Shown here piece after piece: positions 24,882 through 33,376 of a stretch of DNA of 64,000 nucleotides. The first letter of the stretch is position 1; each line of letters opens with the position of its first letter. Source of the DNA: Streptomyces sp. CCM_MD2014 (GTDB lineage: Bacteria > Actinomycetota > Actinomycetes > Streptomycetales > Streptomycetaceae); NCBI RefSeq assembly GCF_000772045.1, contig NZ_CP009754.1:4216001-4280000 (forward strand), in the 5' to 3' direction. The translations under genes and the position numbers were made by a program. The notes below the pieces were generated by a model. It searched no databases and was not told the origin of the DNA. It saw only the letters and a program-made list of their open reading frames with translations.

Positions 24882-26231
24882 CTACAGCGGCGGCTGTGCG
24901 GGCGCCGGGCCCAGGGTGGTCGTGCCGGGCGCGGTGCGGTGGCCGAGGCCGGTGCGATAGGCGTCCAGGGCCGCCTCGACGCGGCCGGTACGGCGCAGCA
25001 GGTCGCCCAGGAGCCGGCACAGATCGGCGAGGTCGCCGGCGGCACCGGCCCGCTCCAGCAGGCTCAGCGCACGGACGTAGTGCTCCTCGGCGGCCTCGGT
25101 GTCCCGGGCGTCCTCGGCGATGATGCCGAGCAGCCGGTGCGCACCCGCGGAGTGCACCGCGCCGCGCTCGGAGGAGAGGTCGTCGAGGACGCCGTGGAGC
25201 AGTTCGGCGGCCTCCTCGGACTTGCCCCGCCGATGCAGTACGTCGGCCAGTTCGACGGCGACCTGGCTGCTGTAGAGGGCGGCGCGGGAGGCCGACAGCA
25301 TGCCGAGGGCCTCGCGCATCTCCTCCTCCGCGCGGGGGAGTTCGCCGTTCTGCGCGCAGACGTAGCCGCGCATCCAGTGGCAGTTGGCCAGCTCGGTGCG
25401 CAGGCGCAGCGTGCGGTACAGCTCGGCCGCCTTGGCCAGCGAGGCGTCGGCGTCGGCGAGGCGGCCCTCGGCGAGCAGGGTGCGGGCGACGGACCGGTGC
25501 ATGCGGGCCACCAGCGCGGGATCGCCGGCGCTGGGCGCGAGGGAGAGGGCGAGTTCGGCGGCCTGGGCGGCGCGCGCGTGGGCGCCCATGTCCATGTACG
25601 GGCCGATGGCGCTGGCGTAGAGCAGCAGCAGCGCGTCGGGGTCGTGCAGGCCGCCGCGGTTCAGCTCGTCGAGGGTGGACTCCAGCAGGTAGACGGCGTA
25701 CCGCAGTTCACCGGCGAGGTAGTGGGCCAGGGCCCGCCCGCGTAGGGCGGGGACGCGGGCGGGCAGCGGGGCGCCGGCGTCGGTGAGGCACTGCTCCGCC
25801 CGCTCGAAGTACTGCCGTCCTGCGGCCAGTTCACCGGTCTCCACGGCGCACTCCCCGAGTCCGAGCAGGGCGGCGGCCCGCTCCTCGGCCAGCTCGTACG
25901 CCTCGGCCTCGGCCAGCAGTTCGGCGTACTGGCCGGCCGCCTGTTCGGCGCCCTCGGTGGCGAGGGCGCGCTGCGCCTCGGTGAGCCGCAGCCGCAGATC
26001 GGTGGCGAGCCGTGCCGGGCGCCCGGTGGCCAGTTCCTCGTAGCCGACGCCGAGCCGCTCGGCGAGGTGGCGCAGCGCTTCGTCGGAGGGGCGGACGCGG
26101 CCGGCTTCCAGGGTGGAGATGTAGGCGGGGGTGTAGGCCGGTTCGGCGAGCTGCCGCTGGGTCATTCCGCGCTCGGTGCGCAGCCGCTGCACCCGGCGTC
26201 CGATGGCGTTTCGGTCGTCACGGTCCCCCAC
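24882..26231 (-). CDS. Helix-turn-helix regulator with tetratricopeptide repeats
   Basis: 449 residues. An XRE-type HTH occupies about 8-65 (IGRRVQRLRTERGMTQRQLA..., YISTLEAGRVRPSDEAL), followed by about nine TPR-like helical hairpins to the end. I chose GTG 26231 because GGGGAG stands 6 bp before it; the TTG at 26237 would abut that site. HTH-TPR proteins of Streptomyces usually sense peptides or signalling partners through the TPR part. The divergent small peptide gene and the TTAARCG array between them suggest that it regulates that peptide and itself. Confidence 0.9.
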   Translation of the reverse strand: MGDRDDRNAIGRRVQRLRTERGMTQRQLAEPAYTPAYISTLEAGRVRPSDEALRHLAERLGVGYEELATGRPARLATDLRLRLTEAQRALATEGAEQAAGQYAELLAEAEAYELAEERAAALLGLGECAVETGELAAGRQYFERAEQCLTDAGAPLPARVPALRGRALAHYLAGELRYAVYLLESTLDELNRGGLHDPDALLLLYASAIGPYMDMGAHARAAQAAELALSLAPSAGDPALVARMHRSVARTLLAEGRLADADASLAKAAELYRTLRLRTELANCHWMRGYVCAQNGELPRAEEEMREALGMLSASRAALYSSQVAVELADVLHRRGKSEEAAELLHGVLDDLSSERGAVHSAGAHRLLGIIAEDARDTEAAEEHYVRALSLLERAGAAGDLADLCRLLGDLLRRTGRVEAALDAYRTGLGHRTAPGTTTLGPAPAQPPL

Positions 26232-26279
26232 TGCCAACTCCCCAAGTGGCTCTTGCCGTTCGGCTCGGACGGCTCTAGG

Positions 26280-26305
26280 TTAAACGGCGTATTAAGCGCG
26301 CTTAA
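26280..26305. promoter_or_regulatory. TTAARCG operator-like array between divergent genes
   Basis: TTAAACGGC (26280-26288), TTAAGCGCG (26292-26300) and an inverted TTAAGCGCG (26297-26305) form three half-sites; the last two make the perfect 14-bp palindrome TTAAGCGCGCTTAA. The array lies 49-74 bp from the HTH-TPR start and 39-64 bp from the peptide start, where a regulator of both would bind. Confidence 0.45.
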
Positions 26306-26343
26306 CCGTGCTTGACACAATCCCTCATCCCACAGAGGACACC

Positions 26344-26523
26344 GTGCCCGTACGCTCCCGCACCGCCGAACGTTACGCCAGAGCCCTGGCCGCCGCCCTC
26401 GTCGCCGTGGCCGCCCTGCTGCTGGCCGCCAACGCGGCCCCCGTGGACGCGACACCGGGCTCCCCGGCCCCGGCGTCCGACACCGCCCCCGCCCCGGACG
26501 ACCTGGCCGCCGCGACTCGTTAG
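26344..26523 (+). CDS. Small membrane or secreted peptide
   Basis: 59 residues from the GTG at 26344, with AGAGGA 5-10 bp upstream. A basic start (VPVRSRTAERYARAL) leads into a strongly hydrophobic helix (about 14-33, ALAAALVAVAALLLAANAAP) and then a short Pro/Ala/Ser/Asp-rich tail. This is a signal peptide or single anchor with no mature domain to speak of. It is divergent from an HTH-TPR regulator, a layout seen for peptide-sensing pairs, so it may be a signalling peptide precursor. No homologue is recognised. Confidence 0.6.
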   Translation: MPVRSRTAERYARALAAALVAVAALLLAANAAPVDATPGSPAPASDTAPAPDDLAAATR

Positions 26524-26578
26524 CCGACCGCGCGCCCACCGCCCGTCCGACCACCCGCCGACCGGCGGGGTGCCGCGC

Positions 26579-27658
26579 TCACCCCTGGGTCTGGAGGCGG
26601 CTCAGTTCGCGTTGCACGTGGTCCAGCGCCCCCTCGCGGCGGCCCGGTACGCGGCCGCGCAGGGCCGCCAGCGGCGCGCCCAGTTCGCGGGCGCGTCCGG
26701 CGTCGCGGATGCGGCCCCACTGGTGGTGGGCCCGGTCGACGGCCGCCTCCACGGCGGGCGCCTGCGGGGTCTGCCCGGCGCCGAGCCGGGTCTCGGCCAC
26801 CGCCAGCCAGGCACGGCAGCTGCGCACCGGGTCACCCGCGAACATCGCGAGGTCGGCCCGGACCTCCGCCCAGTGCAGCGCGTCCTCGGAGGCGGGCCCG
26901 TACGCGTGGGCCGCGGCCCGCTCGTGCCGGGCGGCGAGCGCGTCGGCGTCCCCGTGCCGCCCGGCCCGCACGGCGGCGGCGATGACGGCGTGCGGGTCGC
27001 CCGCCACCGGGCCGGGCGCCGTCAGCACCAGGTCCGCTCCCGCCACCGCACCGCCACCGGCGGCGTCGGCGGCGGCCCGGGCCAGCGCCTGCTGGTGCAG
27101 TTCGTCCGGCGGCGGCCGGTGCCCGCTGCGCAGGATCGTCGCGACGGCCCGCATGTACGACGGGACGGCCACCGTCCGCCGTGCGGGCGGCGGCGCGATG
27201 CGACCGTAAACGGCGTTGTTGCGCCCGGAGTCCAGCGCCCCGGTCCGCAGCCACTGCCACGTCTCGTGATCGGCGTGCAGATCGAGCAGCAGCGTCGTCG
27301 CGCCGCTCGGCCGCAGCCGCAGCTCCTCGCGGATCCAGTGCCAGGGCAGGGCGGTGTAGCGGACGTTCGCCGGGGTCGTGCGGGCCAGCGCCAGATGCGG
27401 CAGGCGCTGACGCCGGTCCAGCTGGAGCTGCCCGGCGACGTAGACGGTGAGCGGTCCCGGGGCCGCCGCCGCGGCCCGCAGCCGGGTGAGGACGGCCTGC
27501 GGCTCCAGCGGGTCGGCGAGTTCGACGACGTTCGCCGTGTCCGCGCCGGAGAGCACGGCGGGCGGCACGGCCGCGAGCACGGGGAGCACGGAGGCGGCGT
27601 CCACCAGGCACCCACGGCCCACGGGCGACGCCGCGAGCAGCAGCACGGTTCCGGGCAT
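26579..27658 (-). CDS. Caspase-like (EACC1-type) domain protein with replaced catalytic residues
   Basis: 359 residues, cytoplasmic. The first 200 residues follow the pattern I know from Streptomyces caspase-like proteins: a hydrophobic strand LTVYVAGQLQL, then LPHLALARTTPANVRYTALP, a helix IREELRLR, and the strand TTLLLDLHADHETW. In active members these positions read GHG (catalytic His) and DCC/DSC (catalytic Cys). Here they are GQL and DLH, so both catalytic residues are gone. The C-terminal 150 residues are alpha-helical and TPR-like. The fold assignment is an inference from pattern; the gene itself is clear. It sits between the peptide gene and a membrane phosphatase gene. Confidence 0.8.
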   Translation of the reverse strand: MPGTVLLLAASPVGRGCLVDAASVLPVLAAVPPAVLSGADTANVVELADPLEPQAVLTRLRAAAAAPGPLTVYVAGQLQLDRRQRLPHLALARTTPANVRYTALPWHWIREELRLRPSGATTLLLDLHADHETWQWLRTGALDSGRNNAVYGRIAPPPARRTVAVPSYMRAVATILRSGHRPPPDELHQQALARAAADAAGGGAVAGADLVLTAPGPVAGDPHAVIAAAVRAGRHGDADALAARHERAAAHAYGPASEDALHWAEVRADLAMFAGDPVRSCRAWLAVAETRLGAGQTPQAPAVEAAVDRAHHQWGRIRDAGRARELGAPLAALRGRVPGRREGALDHVQRELSRLQTQG

Positions 27659-27722
27659 GTCCCCTCCCCCTGTCGATCACGTACGGCAGCACGGTAACCG
27701 CTGCGGCTGCAAAGCGGGGCAC

Positions 27723-28979
27723 TCACCCGTCGGCCGGCCCCTCCGGTCCCGGTGTCCGCCGTACCGCGAAGACGGTCGTGTCGTCGGCCACCCGCCCCCG
27801 GCAGTGGCGCAGCGTGCCGTCCCGTACGAGGACCACCAGCCGGGCGGGCTCGGCGTTGCGGGGATCGGCGGCCACGGCGCGCGCGATGTCGTCGGCCGGC
27901 CGGTAGAAGGCCCCGGCGGGGTCGCGGGCCTCCGTCACCCCGTCGGTGACCAGCAGCAGCGTCTCGTCCGCGGCGAGCCGCAGCCGGTGCACCGGCGGGG
28001 CGGCACCCGGCCGGCCCGGCACGAGGTCGGCCATGCCCAGCGGCAGCCCGCCCGCGACCGGCAGCGCGCGCACGCCGTCGGGGCCGACGGCCAGCGGGGG
28101 TTCGTGACCGAAGACGACGGCTTCCACGGTGTCCGGCAGGCCGGGGGAGACGCCGATCAGCACGGCGGTGGCGAACCGGTCGCCGTCGGACCGGCCGAGG
28201 CCCGCGGTGTGCCGGCGGTGGCGCACCATGCGTGTCTCCAGGCGTTCGGCGACCGTCGCGAGGTCCGGCTCGTGATAGGCGGCCTCGCGGAAGGTGCCGA
28301 GCAGCGCGGCGGCCGTCTCGACCGCGCCCAGCCCCTTGCCCTGCACGTCACCGACGAGGACCCGGGTGCCGTGCGGTCCGGGCTGGATGTCGTAGAAGTC
28401 GCCGCCGACGCGGGCCTCGCTGTCCGCGGAGAGGTACACGGCGGCGTGGTCGAGGCCGCCGAAGCCCACCGGGAGCGGGCGCAGCACGGTACGGCGGGTG
28501 GTGTCGGCGATGTCCCGCATGTGCAGCATCCGCCGCTCGCCGCCGACCCGGAACGCGGCGGCCACCACGGCGATGAGACTGCCGAGGACGACGAGGACCA
28601 GACCCGGCAGCCCCGTCTCCTCGCGGTGCTGCCAGACGGTGTCGGCCATGACGTAGACGACGACCGCGAGCACGCCGAAGGCGGCCGTTCCCCACACCCC
28701 GCAGATCGCGGCGGCGACCCCCGGCACCAGCACCGTCCAGGAGATGATCTCGAACGCGCCGGTGGTGATGTCGCCCGCGGTGATGCCGACGAGCAGGACC
28801 AGCGGGAACAGCCAGGCGACACTGCGCCCGCGCACACTGAGCAGCTGGTGCCGGGACACGGCATCGCCCTGCCCGGCGGCGTGCACGAGCCGGCCGAGCG
28901 GCCGCCACCGGGCGCGCACCGGCTGGCGGACACGACCCCTCACGGGCCCCAGCGAAGCACGCCCCCGGCGGGCACGCAT
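27723..28979 (-). CDS. Membrane-bound SpoIIE-type protein phosphatase (PP2C family)
   Basis: 418 residues. An Arg-rich N-terminus (about 1-50) is followed by four to five membrane helices (about 52-145), then a cytoplasmic SpoIIE/PP2C domain (about 190-405). Metal-binding Asp motifs are visible: GGDFYDI, GDVQGKG and TDGVTEAR. Such enzymes dephosphorylate Ser/Thr phosphoproteins, often anti-anti-sigma factors. No partner anti-sigma or STAS gene is adjacent, so the substrate is unknown. It lies 64 bp upstream of the caspase-like gene and probably has its own promoter. Confidence 0.92.
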   Translation of the reverse strand: MRARRGRASLGPVRGRVRQPVRARWRPLGRLVHAAGQGDAVSRHQLLSVRGRSVAWLFPLVLLVGITAGDITTGAFEIISWTVLVPGVAAAICGVWGTAAFGVLAVVVYVMADTVWQHREETGLPGLVLVVLGSLIAVVAAAFRVGGERRMLHMRDIADTTRRTVLRPLPVGFGGLDHAAVYLSADSEARVGGDFYDIQPGPHGTRVLVGDVQGKGLGAVETAAALLGTFREAAYHEPDLATVAERLETRMVRHRRHTAGLGRSDGDRFATAVLIGVSPGLPDTVEAVVFGHEPPLAVGPDGVRALPVAGGLPLGMADLVPGRPGAAPPVHRLRLAADETLLLVTDGVTEARDPAGAFYRPADDIARAVAADPRNAEPARLVVLVRDGTLRHCRGRVADDTTVFAVRRTPGPEGPADG

Positions 28980-29060
28980 CCCGACTTGCCTGCCGCGGCG
29001 CCCAGGTGTGCCCTGGTAGACGGGGGCAGGGCAGACGGGTCGAGGCTAAGGAGTGCTCTC

Positions 29061-29606
29061 ATGGCTCACGCGGTACCCACACCCGGAACACCCACCGGCA
29101 CCCGCACCGGCACGGGCGGGGGCCCGGGCAGGGGCACGCCGGGGCGCACGACGCCCGACGTCCTCGGCAGGAAGACCCACCTGCTGGTGAAGTGGGGGAT
29201 GCCCGTCGCGACCGCGCTGGTCTACGGCTACTGGGTCGCGTCCGTCCGCCGCCACGGCGGCCCCATCACCGGCACCAACCTGCTGTTCGGCTTCATGTCG
29301 GCGCTCGCGTTCGCCATCCTCTACTTCGTGATCCGCTCCGTGGCCCGACGCCTGCCGCCCGAGCCGCACGCGGCGCTGTGGGGGGCCTTCGCCGGCAGCG
29401 CGCTGGGATTCATCTACTCCGGCAGCGGCGTCGCCATGTTCACGTGCGTCCTGGCGTCCCTGCTGCTCGCGGGGGCGGTGACGGGCTCGCTCGTCTACCA
29501 CTACTACACCCACCAGGACGCCGAGGAGGCACGCGCGGCCCACCTGGCCGCCTCGTCCCCGACGGCCCGGCCGGCCGGTACGTCCCGGACGGCCCGCACC
29601 ACCTGA
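29061..29606 (+). CDS. Four-helix integral membrane protein, hypothetical
   Basis: 181 residues from the ATG at 29061, with AAGGAG 7 bp upstream; this frame is open far upstream, but nothing supports an earlier start. The N-terminal 35 residues are Thr/Gly/Pro-rich with TGTRTGTGGG, and four membrane helices span about 40-155. The tail is Ala/Thr-rich. No family recognised. It follows the phosphatase gene divergently. Confidence 0.75.
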   Translation: MAHAVPTPGTPTGTRTGTGGGPGRGTPGRTTPDVLGRKTHLLVKWGMPVATALVYGYWVASVRRHGGPITGTNLLFGFMSALAFAILYFVIRSVARRLPPEPHAALWGAFAGSALGFIYSGSGVAMFTCVLASLLLAGAVTGSLVYHYYTHQDAEEARAAHLAASSPTARPAGTSRTARTT

Positions 29607-29688
29607 CCCCGACCGGTCCGGTCCGCCCGGGCGGCCATTTGCAGTCACGCCGGTCGCCCCGGGCCGGCGCGAAGGTTTCCCTGGGAGG

Positions 29689-30609
29689 GTGTTCCCACGC
29701 CTCAGGGGCGCCCTGTCGGCCGCCTCGATCGCCCTCGCCTGCCTGCTCGCGCCGTGTGCGACGCTGGCGGGCTGGGCGCTGTACGCCCTGGCCGACACCG
29801 GCCGGTACGTCGCGGCCGTGGCGCCGCTCGCCGACGACCCGGACGTACGGAACGCGGCCGCCGACACCCTGGGCAGCGGATTCGCCGGCATCGTCGACGA
29901 GGTCACGGCGGGCCCCGTGAACGGCACCGTGCGGCTCTTCGTGCGGGACGCGGCCCGGTCGTTCACCCGGACGGACGCCTTCCGCGAGGGCTGGGACGCG
30001 GCCAACCGCACCGTCCACACCGCCGTACTGCGCGCCCTGCGGGACGACGGGGCGGCCGGACGCCCGGTCACCGTCGACCTCGCCCCCGTCACCGAGCGCG
30101 TGCGGGACCGGTTCGCCGCGGACAACGCGCCCTTCGCCCGGCGCATCCCGGTCCGGCACACGTCGGTCACCGTGCTCACGGCGCCGGAAGCGGACCGGCT
30201 CAGGAAGGGCTTCCACGTGCTCGACGTCGCCGCCTTCTGGCTGCCGCTGGCGGCCGTCGCCTTCGCGGTCACGGGCATCGCCGTGGCCGCCCGCCGCCGC
30301 CGTGCCGTCACGGCCGCCGGGATCGGCACCGCGCTCGGCGGCGCGCTGCTCGCCCTCGCCGTCCTGGTCGGCCGCCGGCTGACCGTCACCGAACTCCCCG
30401 GCCCGGTTAACGGCCCCGCCGCGGGCGCCGTCTACGACGCCCTCACCGCAACCCTGCGCACCGCCTCCTGGCTCCTGGTCGGCCTCGGCCTCACGGTCGC
30501 CCTGGCCTCCTGGCTCACCGGCCTGTACGGCCGTCTCCCGCGCCGCCGCTCCCCCGCGGAGCCCGTCACCGATCCCACCCCGCCCCGCCCGACCCGCACC
30601 GGCCTCTGA
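29689..30609 (+). CDS. Membrane protein with large outside domain, hypothetical
   Basis: 306 residues. An N-terminal membrane helix (about 10-35) is followed by an outside domain (about 40-180) rich in Asp/Arg/Thr (VAPLADDPDVRNAAADTLGS), then three to four membrane helices (about 185-285). The start looks like a signal anchor. The layout resembles a conserved actinobacterial membrane family whose role is unknown to me. The GTG at 29689 directly follows GGGAGG, so the exact start may be a few codons later. The 29607-29688 gap holds nothing visible. Confidence 0.75.
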   Translation: MFPRLRGALSAASIALACLLAPCATLAGWALYALADTGRYVAAVAPLADDPDVRNAAADTLGSGFAGIVDEVTAGPVNGTVRLFVRDAARSFTRTDAFREGWDAANRTVHTAVLRALRDDGAAGRPVTVDLAPVTERVRDRFAADNAPFARRIPVRHTSVTVLTAPEADRLRKGFHVLDVAAFWLPLAAVAFAVTGIAVAARRRRAVTAAGIGTALGGALLALAVLVGRRLTVTELPGPVNGPAAGAVYDALTATLRTASWLLVGLGLTVALASWLTGLYGRLPRRRSPAEPVTDPTPPRPTRTGL

Positions 30610-30653
30610 AACGGCGTGGCGGCGCCCGCGCCCCACGACTACCGTCGCCGAGC

Positions 30654-31139
30654 ATGACCGAGAAGAAGACCGGGACGGAGACCGCGACCAGGACGGAGAC
30701 CGAGACCGGAACCACGACCGGGACCGGGCACGGGACCGGGACCGGGCACGGGACCGGGACCCGGACCGGGACCGGGACCGTGCCGGGGCCCAGGACTACG
30801 ACCCTGTGGCGCCCCACGGGCCCCGAGGAGCTGGCCCTCGTCGAGGCCTCCGGCTGGACGGCCTGGCCCCCGCGCCTGCCCGAGCAGCCGATCTTCTACC
30901 CGGTCCTCAACGAGGACTACGCCGTCCGCATCGCCCGCGACTGGAACGTCCCCGCCTCCGGCTCGGGCTACGTCACCCGTTTCGAGGTAGACGCCGGGTT
31001 CCTGGAGCGCTACCCGGTCCGGCAGGCCGGCGGCGAGACGATCCTGGAGCTGTGGGTCCCGGCGGAGGAGCTGGCGGAGTTCAACCGGCACATCGTGGGC
31101 CGCATCGAGGTCGTACGGGAGTTCCACGCGCAGGCGTAG
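30654..31139 (+). CDS. Conserved hypothetical (often annotated ADP-ribosylation/crystallin J1)
   Basis: 161 residues. The first 45 are a Thr/Gly/His low-complexity leader made by a GGGACC-type hexanucleotide repeat. The conserved domain (about 50-160) starts TTLWRPTGPEELALVEASGW and includes PEQPIFYPVLNEDYAVRIARDWN and FNRHIVGRIEV. Streptomyces databases usually label this domain as ADP-ribosylation/crystallin J1, a name I recall and cannot verify; no catalytic motif is visible. The real start could be inside, after the repeat. Confidence 0.78.
   Translation: MTEKKTGTETATRTETETGTTTGTGHGTGTGHGTGTRTGTGTVPGPRTTTLWRPTGPEELALVEASGWTAWPPRLPEQPIFYPVLNEDYAVRIARDWNVPASGSGYVTRFEVDAGFLERYPVRQAGGETILELWVPAEELAEFNRHIVGRIEVVREFHAQA
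30714..30780 (+). repeat. ACCGGG/GGGACC hexanucleotide repeat coding for Thr-Gly
   Basis: About eleven imperfect ACCGGG units, some changed to GCACGG, code for TGTGHGTGTGHGTG. Frame-preserving hexamer repeats of the same flavour occur in the TatA-like gene at 12497-12538. Confidence 0.8.
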
Positions 31140-31172
31140 AACTCCCGTGGACCCCCGGGACCCCCCGGAACC

Positions 31173-31194
31173 CCCGGGACTTCCGGGTCCCGGG
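31173..31194. terminator. Hairpin between convergent genes
   Basis: CCCGGGAC and GTCCCGGG pair across a 6-base loop, between the stop of the upstream gene and the stop of phoX. It has no T-run, as usual in Streptomyces. Confidence 0.5.
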
Positions 31195-31216
31195 CCCCCT
31201 CGCCACCCTGATCGGC

Positions 31217-33298
31217 TCAGACGCCGATGTCGCGCCCGTCCGCGCGCCACACCGCCACGACCGCCGGGCGGACGATCTTCCCCGGCCCGTCGGGCCAGGT
31301 GCTGGCCGGCTGCTCCACGGAGGCGCCGTCGACCTCGCCCGGGTGCTGAACGGCGACCAGCACCCGGCGGTCCTGGACGAGCGGACCGCAGGTCTCGGCG
31401 CCGGTCGGCACGGTCAGGAACTGCTTCAGCTCACCGCGCCGGTCGCCCTTGGTGGCGACGCCGAAGAGCCCGTCGTGACTGCCGAGCGCGTTGCCGTCGG
31501 TGGAGATCCACAGGTTGCCGTGGTCGTCGAAGGCGACGTTGTCGGGGCAGGAGATCGGGCTGACCCGGTCCTTGGGGAAGCCCGCGAAGTAGGTCGCCGG
31601 GTCCTCCGGGTCACCGGCGACGAGGAACAGCGACCACCCGAAGCGGGTCGCGTCGGCCCGGTTCCAGCGCTCGGTCAGCTCCAGGACGTGGCCGTGCTTG
31701 TTGGAGTTGCGCGGGTTGGCCTCGTCGGGACCCTCGTAGCCGCTCTTGCCCCGGTTGGAGTTGTTGGTGAGGGCGACGTACACCTTGCCGGTGACCGGCG
31801 ACGGCTCGATGTCCTCGGGCCGGTCCATCTTGGTCGCGCCGACCTTGTCCCCGGCGAGCCGCGTGAAGACGCAGACCTCCTCGGCGCTCATCCCCTCGAC
31901 GTGCGAGACGGCCCCGTCCTCGGTGGCGGTGACCAGCGGAATCCAGGTGCCGCCACCGTCGAACTCCCCGTCGCGCGGCAGCGTCCCCGTCCCGTCGATC
32001 TCGATCGCCGGGGAGTCGCCGGAGAGCTTGGCGACGTAGAGCGTGCCCTCGTCGAGCAGCGAGAGGTTGTGCTCGCGCGCCCAGCGGGAGTTGCCGTGCC
32101 GCATCCGCTTGCTGCCGACGAACTTGTAGAAGTAGTCGAACCGCTCGTCGTCGCCGGTGTAGACGACCGGACGCCCGTCGTGCGTCAGCCGCACGGTCGC
32201 GGCCTCGTGCTTGAACCGGCCGAGCAGGGTGTGCTTGCGCGGCGTGGATTCCGGGTCGTACGGGTCCAGTTCGACGACGTACCCGAACCGGTGCACCTCG
32301 TTCGGCTCCTGGGCGACGTCGAACCGCTTGTCGAACCGCTCCCACTTGCGCTCGGTGGCACCGGTCCCGATCCCGTACCGCTTGTCGGTGGCGCTGGAGG
32401 CGTTGGCGAAGTACTGGTTGAAGTTCTCCTCGCCGTGCAGCGTCGTGCCCCACGGGGTGGTGCCGCCGGAGCAGTTGTTGAGGGTGCCGAGCACCTTGCG
32501 GCCGGTGCGGTCGGCGGAGGTCTTCACCAGGTCGGACCCGGCGGCGGGCCCGGTCAGCCGGAACTCGGTGGTGGCGGTGACCCGCCGGTTGAGCCGGTGC
32601 CGCGAAACGGGCGTCAGCCGCCCGCTCCGCCGCTCCTCCTCCACGGCGACGACGGACAGCCCGTGCGCGGCCCAGGCGATCTCGACCTGCTCGCGGGTCG
32701 GGTTCTCCGGGTCGTAGCCGCGGAACATGAGCACCTCGTCGGTGTACTCGTGGTTCGCGACCAGGAGTTGACGGTCGTGCTCGCCGCGCAGCGGCAGCAG
32801 CGCGAGGAAGTCGTTGTTGTACCCGAACTGCCCGGCCTGCGCCTTGGCGCTCTGCTTCTCCGGGTCGAAGGCCGGCGCTCCGCGCAGAATGGGTTCACCC
32901 CAGCGGATGACGACGTCCTGCCGGTACCCCTCCGGTACGGTCACGGCGTCGTCGGTGTTGGGCGCGACCGGCGTGAACCGCAGCCCGCGCGCACCGCGGT
33001 CCCGGGACGGCTTCCCGTGCCCCTTTCCTCCCGCCGCGGGCGCGGCCTGCGCCGACGGCGCCCCCGCCACGCCCACGGCCCCGGCGCCCGCCGCGGCGAC
33101 GGTGACGACGGCGGCGGCCCGCATCATGGAACGGCGGCTGAGCGCCCCGGCGATGACGTCACCGACGTACTCGTTGTCGCTGGTGTTCGGCACCTCGTGG
33201 AAGCAGGCGTCACCACACCGGAAACGGCAGGTCATCGCGGACCGGCCGCCGGGGTGCGAACCGGACGGCGTTCCGATCAACGGCAGGAGCTTGCGCAC
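31217..33298 (-). CDS. phoX: PhoX-family secreted phosphatase
   Basis: 693 residues from the GTG at 33298 with GGGAGAA upstream; the open frame to 33358 lacks support. A long N-region and a twin-arginine-like motif (SRRSMM, near residue 55-60) followed by a hydrophobic Ala/Val/Gly stretch indicate Tat-type export, as is normal for PhoX. The mature protein has the PhoX/DUF839 propeller pattern, with the recurring NNNSNRG, DNVAFDDHGNLWISTDGN and GEENFNQYF motifs. Family members are Ca2+/Fe-dependent alkaline phosphatases that release phosphate outside the cell. A PHO box upstream fits phosphate-starvation control by PhoP. Confidence 0.9.
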   Translation of the reverse strand: MRKLLPLIGTPSGSHPGGRSAMTCRFRCGDACFHEVPNTSDNEYVGDVIAGALSRRSMMRAAAVVTVAAAGAGAVGVAGAPSAQAAPAAGGKGHGKPSRDRGARGLRFTPVAPNTDDAVTVPEGYRQDVVIRWGEPILRGAPAFDPEKQSAKAQAGQFGYNNDFLALLPLRGEHDRQLLVANHEYTDEVLMFRGYDPENPTREQVEIAWAAHGLSVVAVEEERRSGRLTPVSRHRLNRRVTATTEFRLTGPAAGSDLVKTSADRTGRKVLGTLNNCSGGTTPWGTTLHGEENFNQYFANASSATDKRYGIGTGATERKWERFDKRFDVAQEPNEVHRFGYVVELDPYDPESTPRKHTLLGRFKHEAATVRLTHDGRPVVYTGDDERFDYFYKFVGSKRMRHGNSRWAREHNLSLLDEGTLYVAKLSGDSPAIEIDGTGTLPRDGEFDGGGTWIPLVTATEDGAVSHVEGMSAEEVCVFTRLAGDKVGATKMDRPEDIEPSPVTGKVYVALTNNSNRGKSGYEGPDEANPRNSNKHGHVLELTERWNRADATRFGWSLFLVAGDPEDPATYFAGFPKDRVSPISCPDNVAFDDHGNLWISTDGNALGSHDGLFGVATKGDRRGELKQFLTVPTGAETCGPLVQDRRVLVAVQHPGEVDGASVEQPASTWPDGPGKIVRPAVVAVWRADGRDIGV

Positions 33299-33376
33299 TG
33301 TGTTCTCCCCTTGAGAATCCCTGTATGCCCTGGTGTCAGCGCGACCGTAGGCGCACATACGTGCGGGGACCGGGCG

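Noticed and set aside
21000..24900. Sugar or nucleoside utilisation operon
   Set aside because: The M24, nucleoside hydrolase and GH13 genes have separate promoters and no transporter, so they are listed individually.
26312..26317. TTGACA as a -35 box of the small peptide gene
   Set aside because: There is no -10 box 16-18 bp downstream; kept only as a note.
24882..31139. CBASS, retron or other known defence system
   Set aside because: No cyclase, nuclease effector or reverse transcriptase is present; the module remains only a suggestion.
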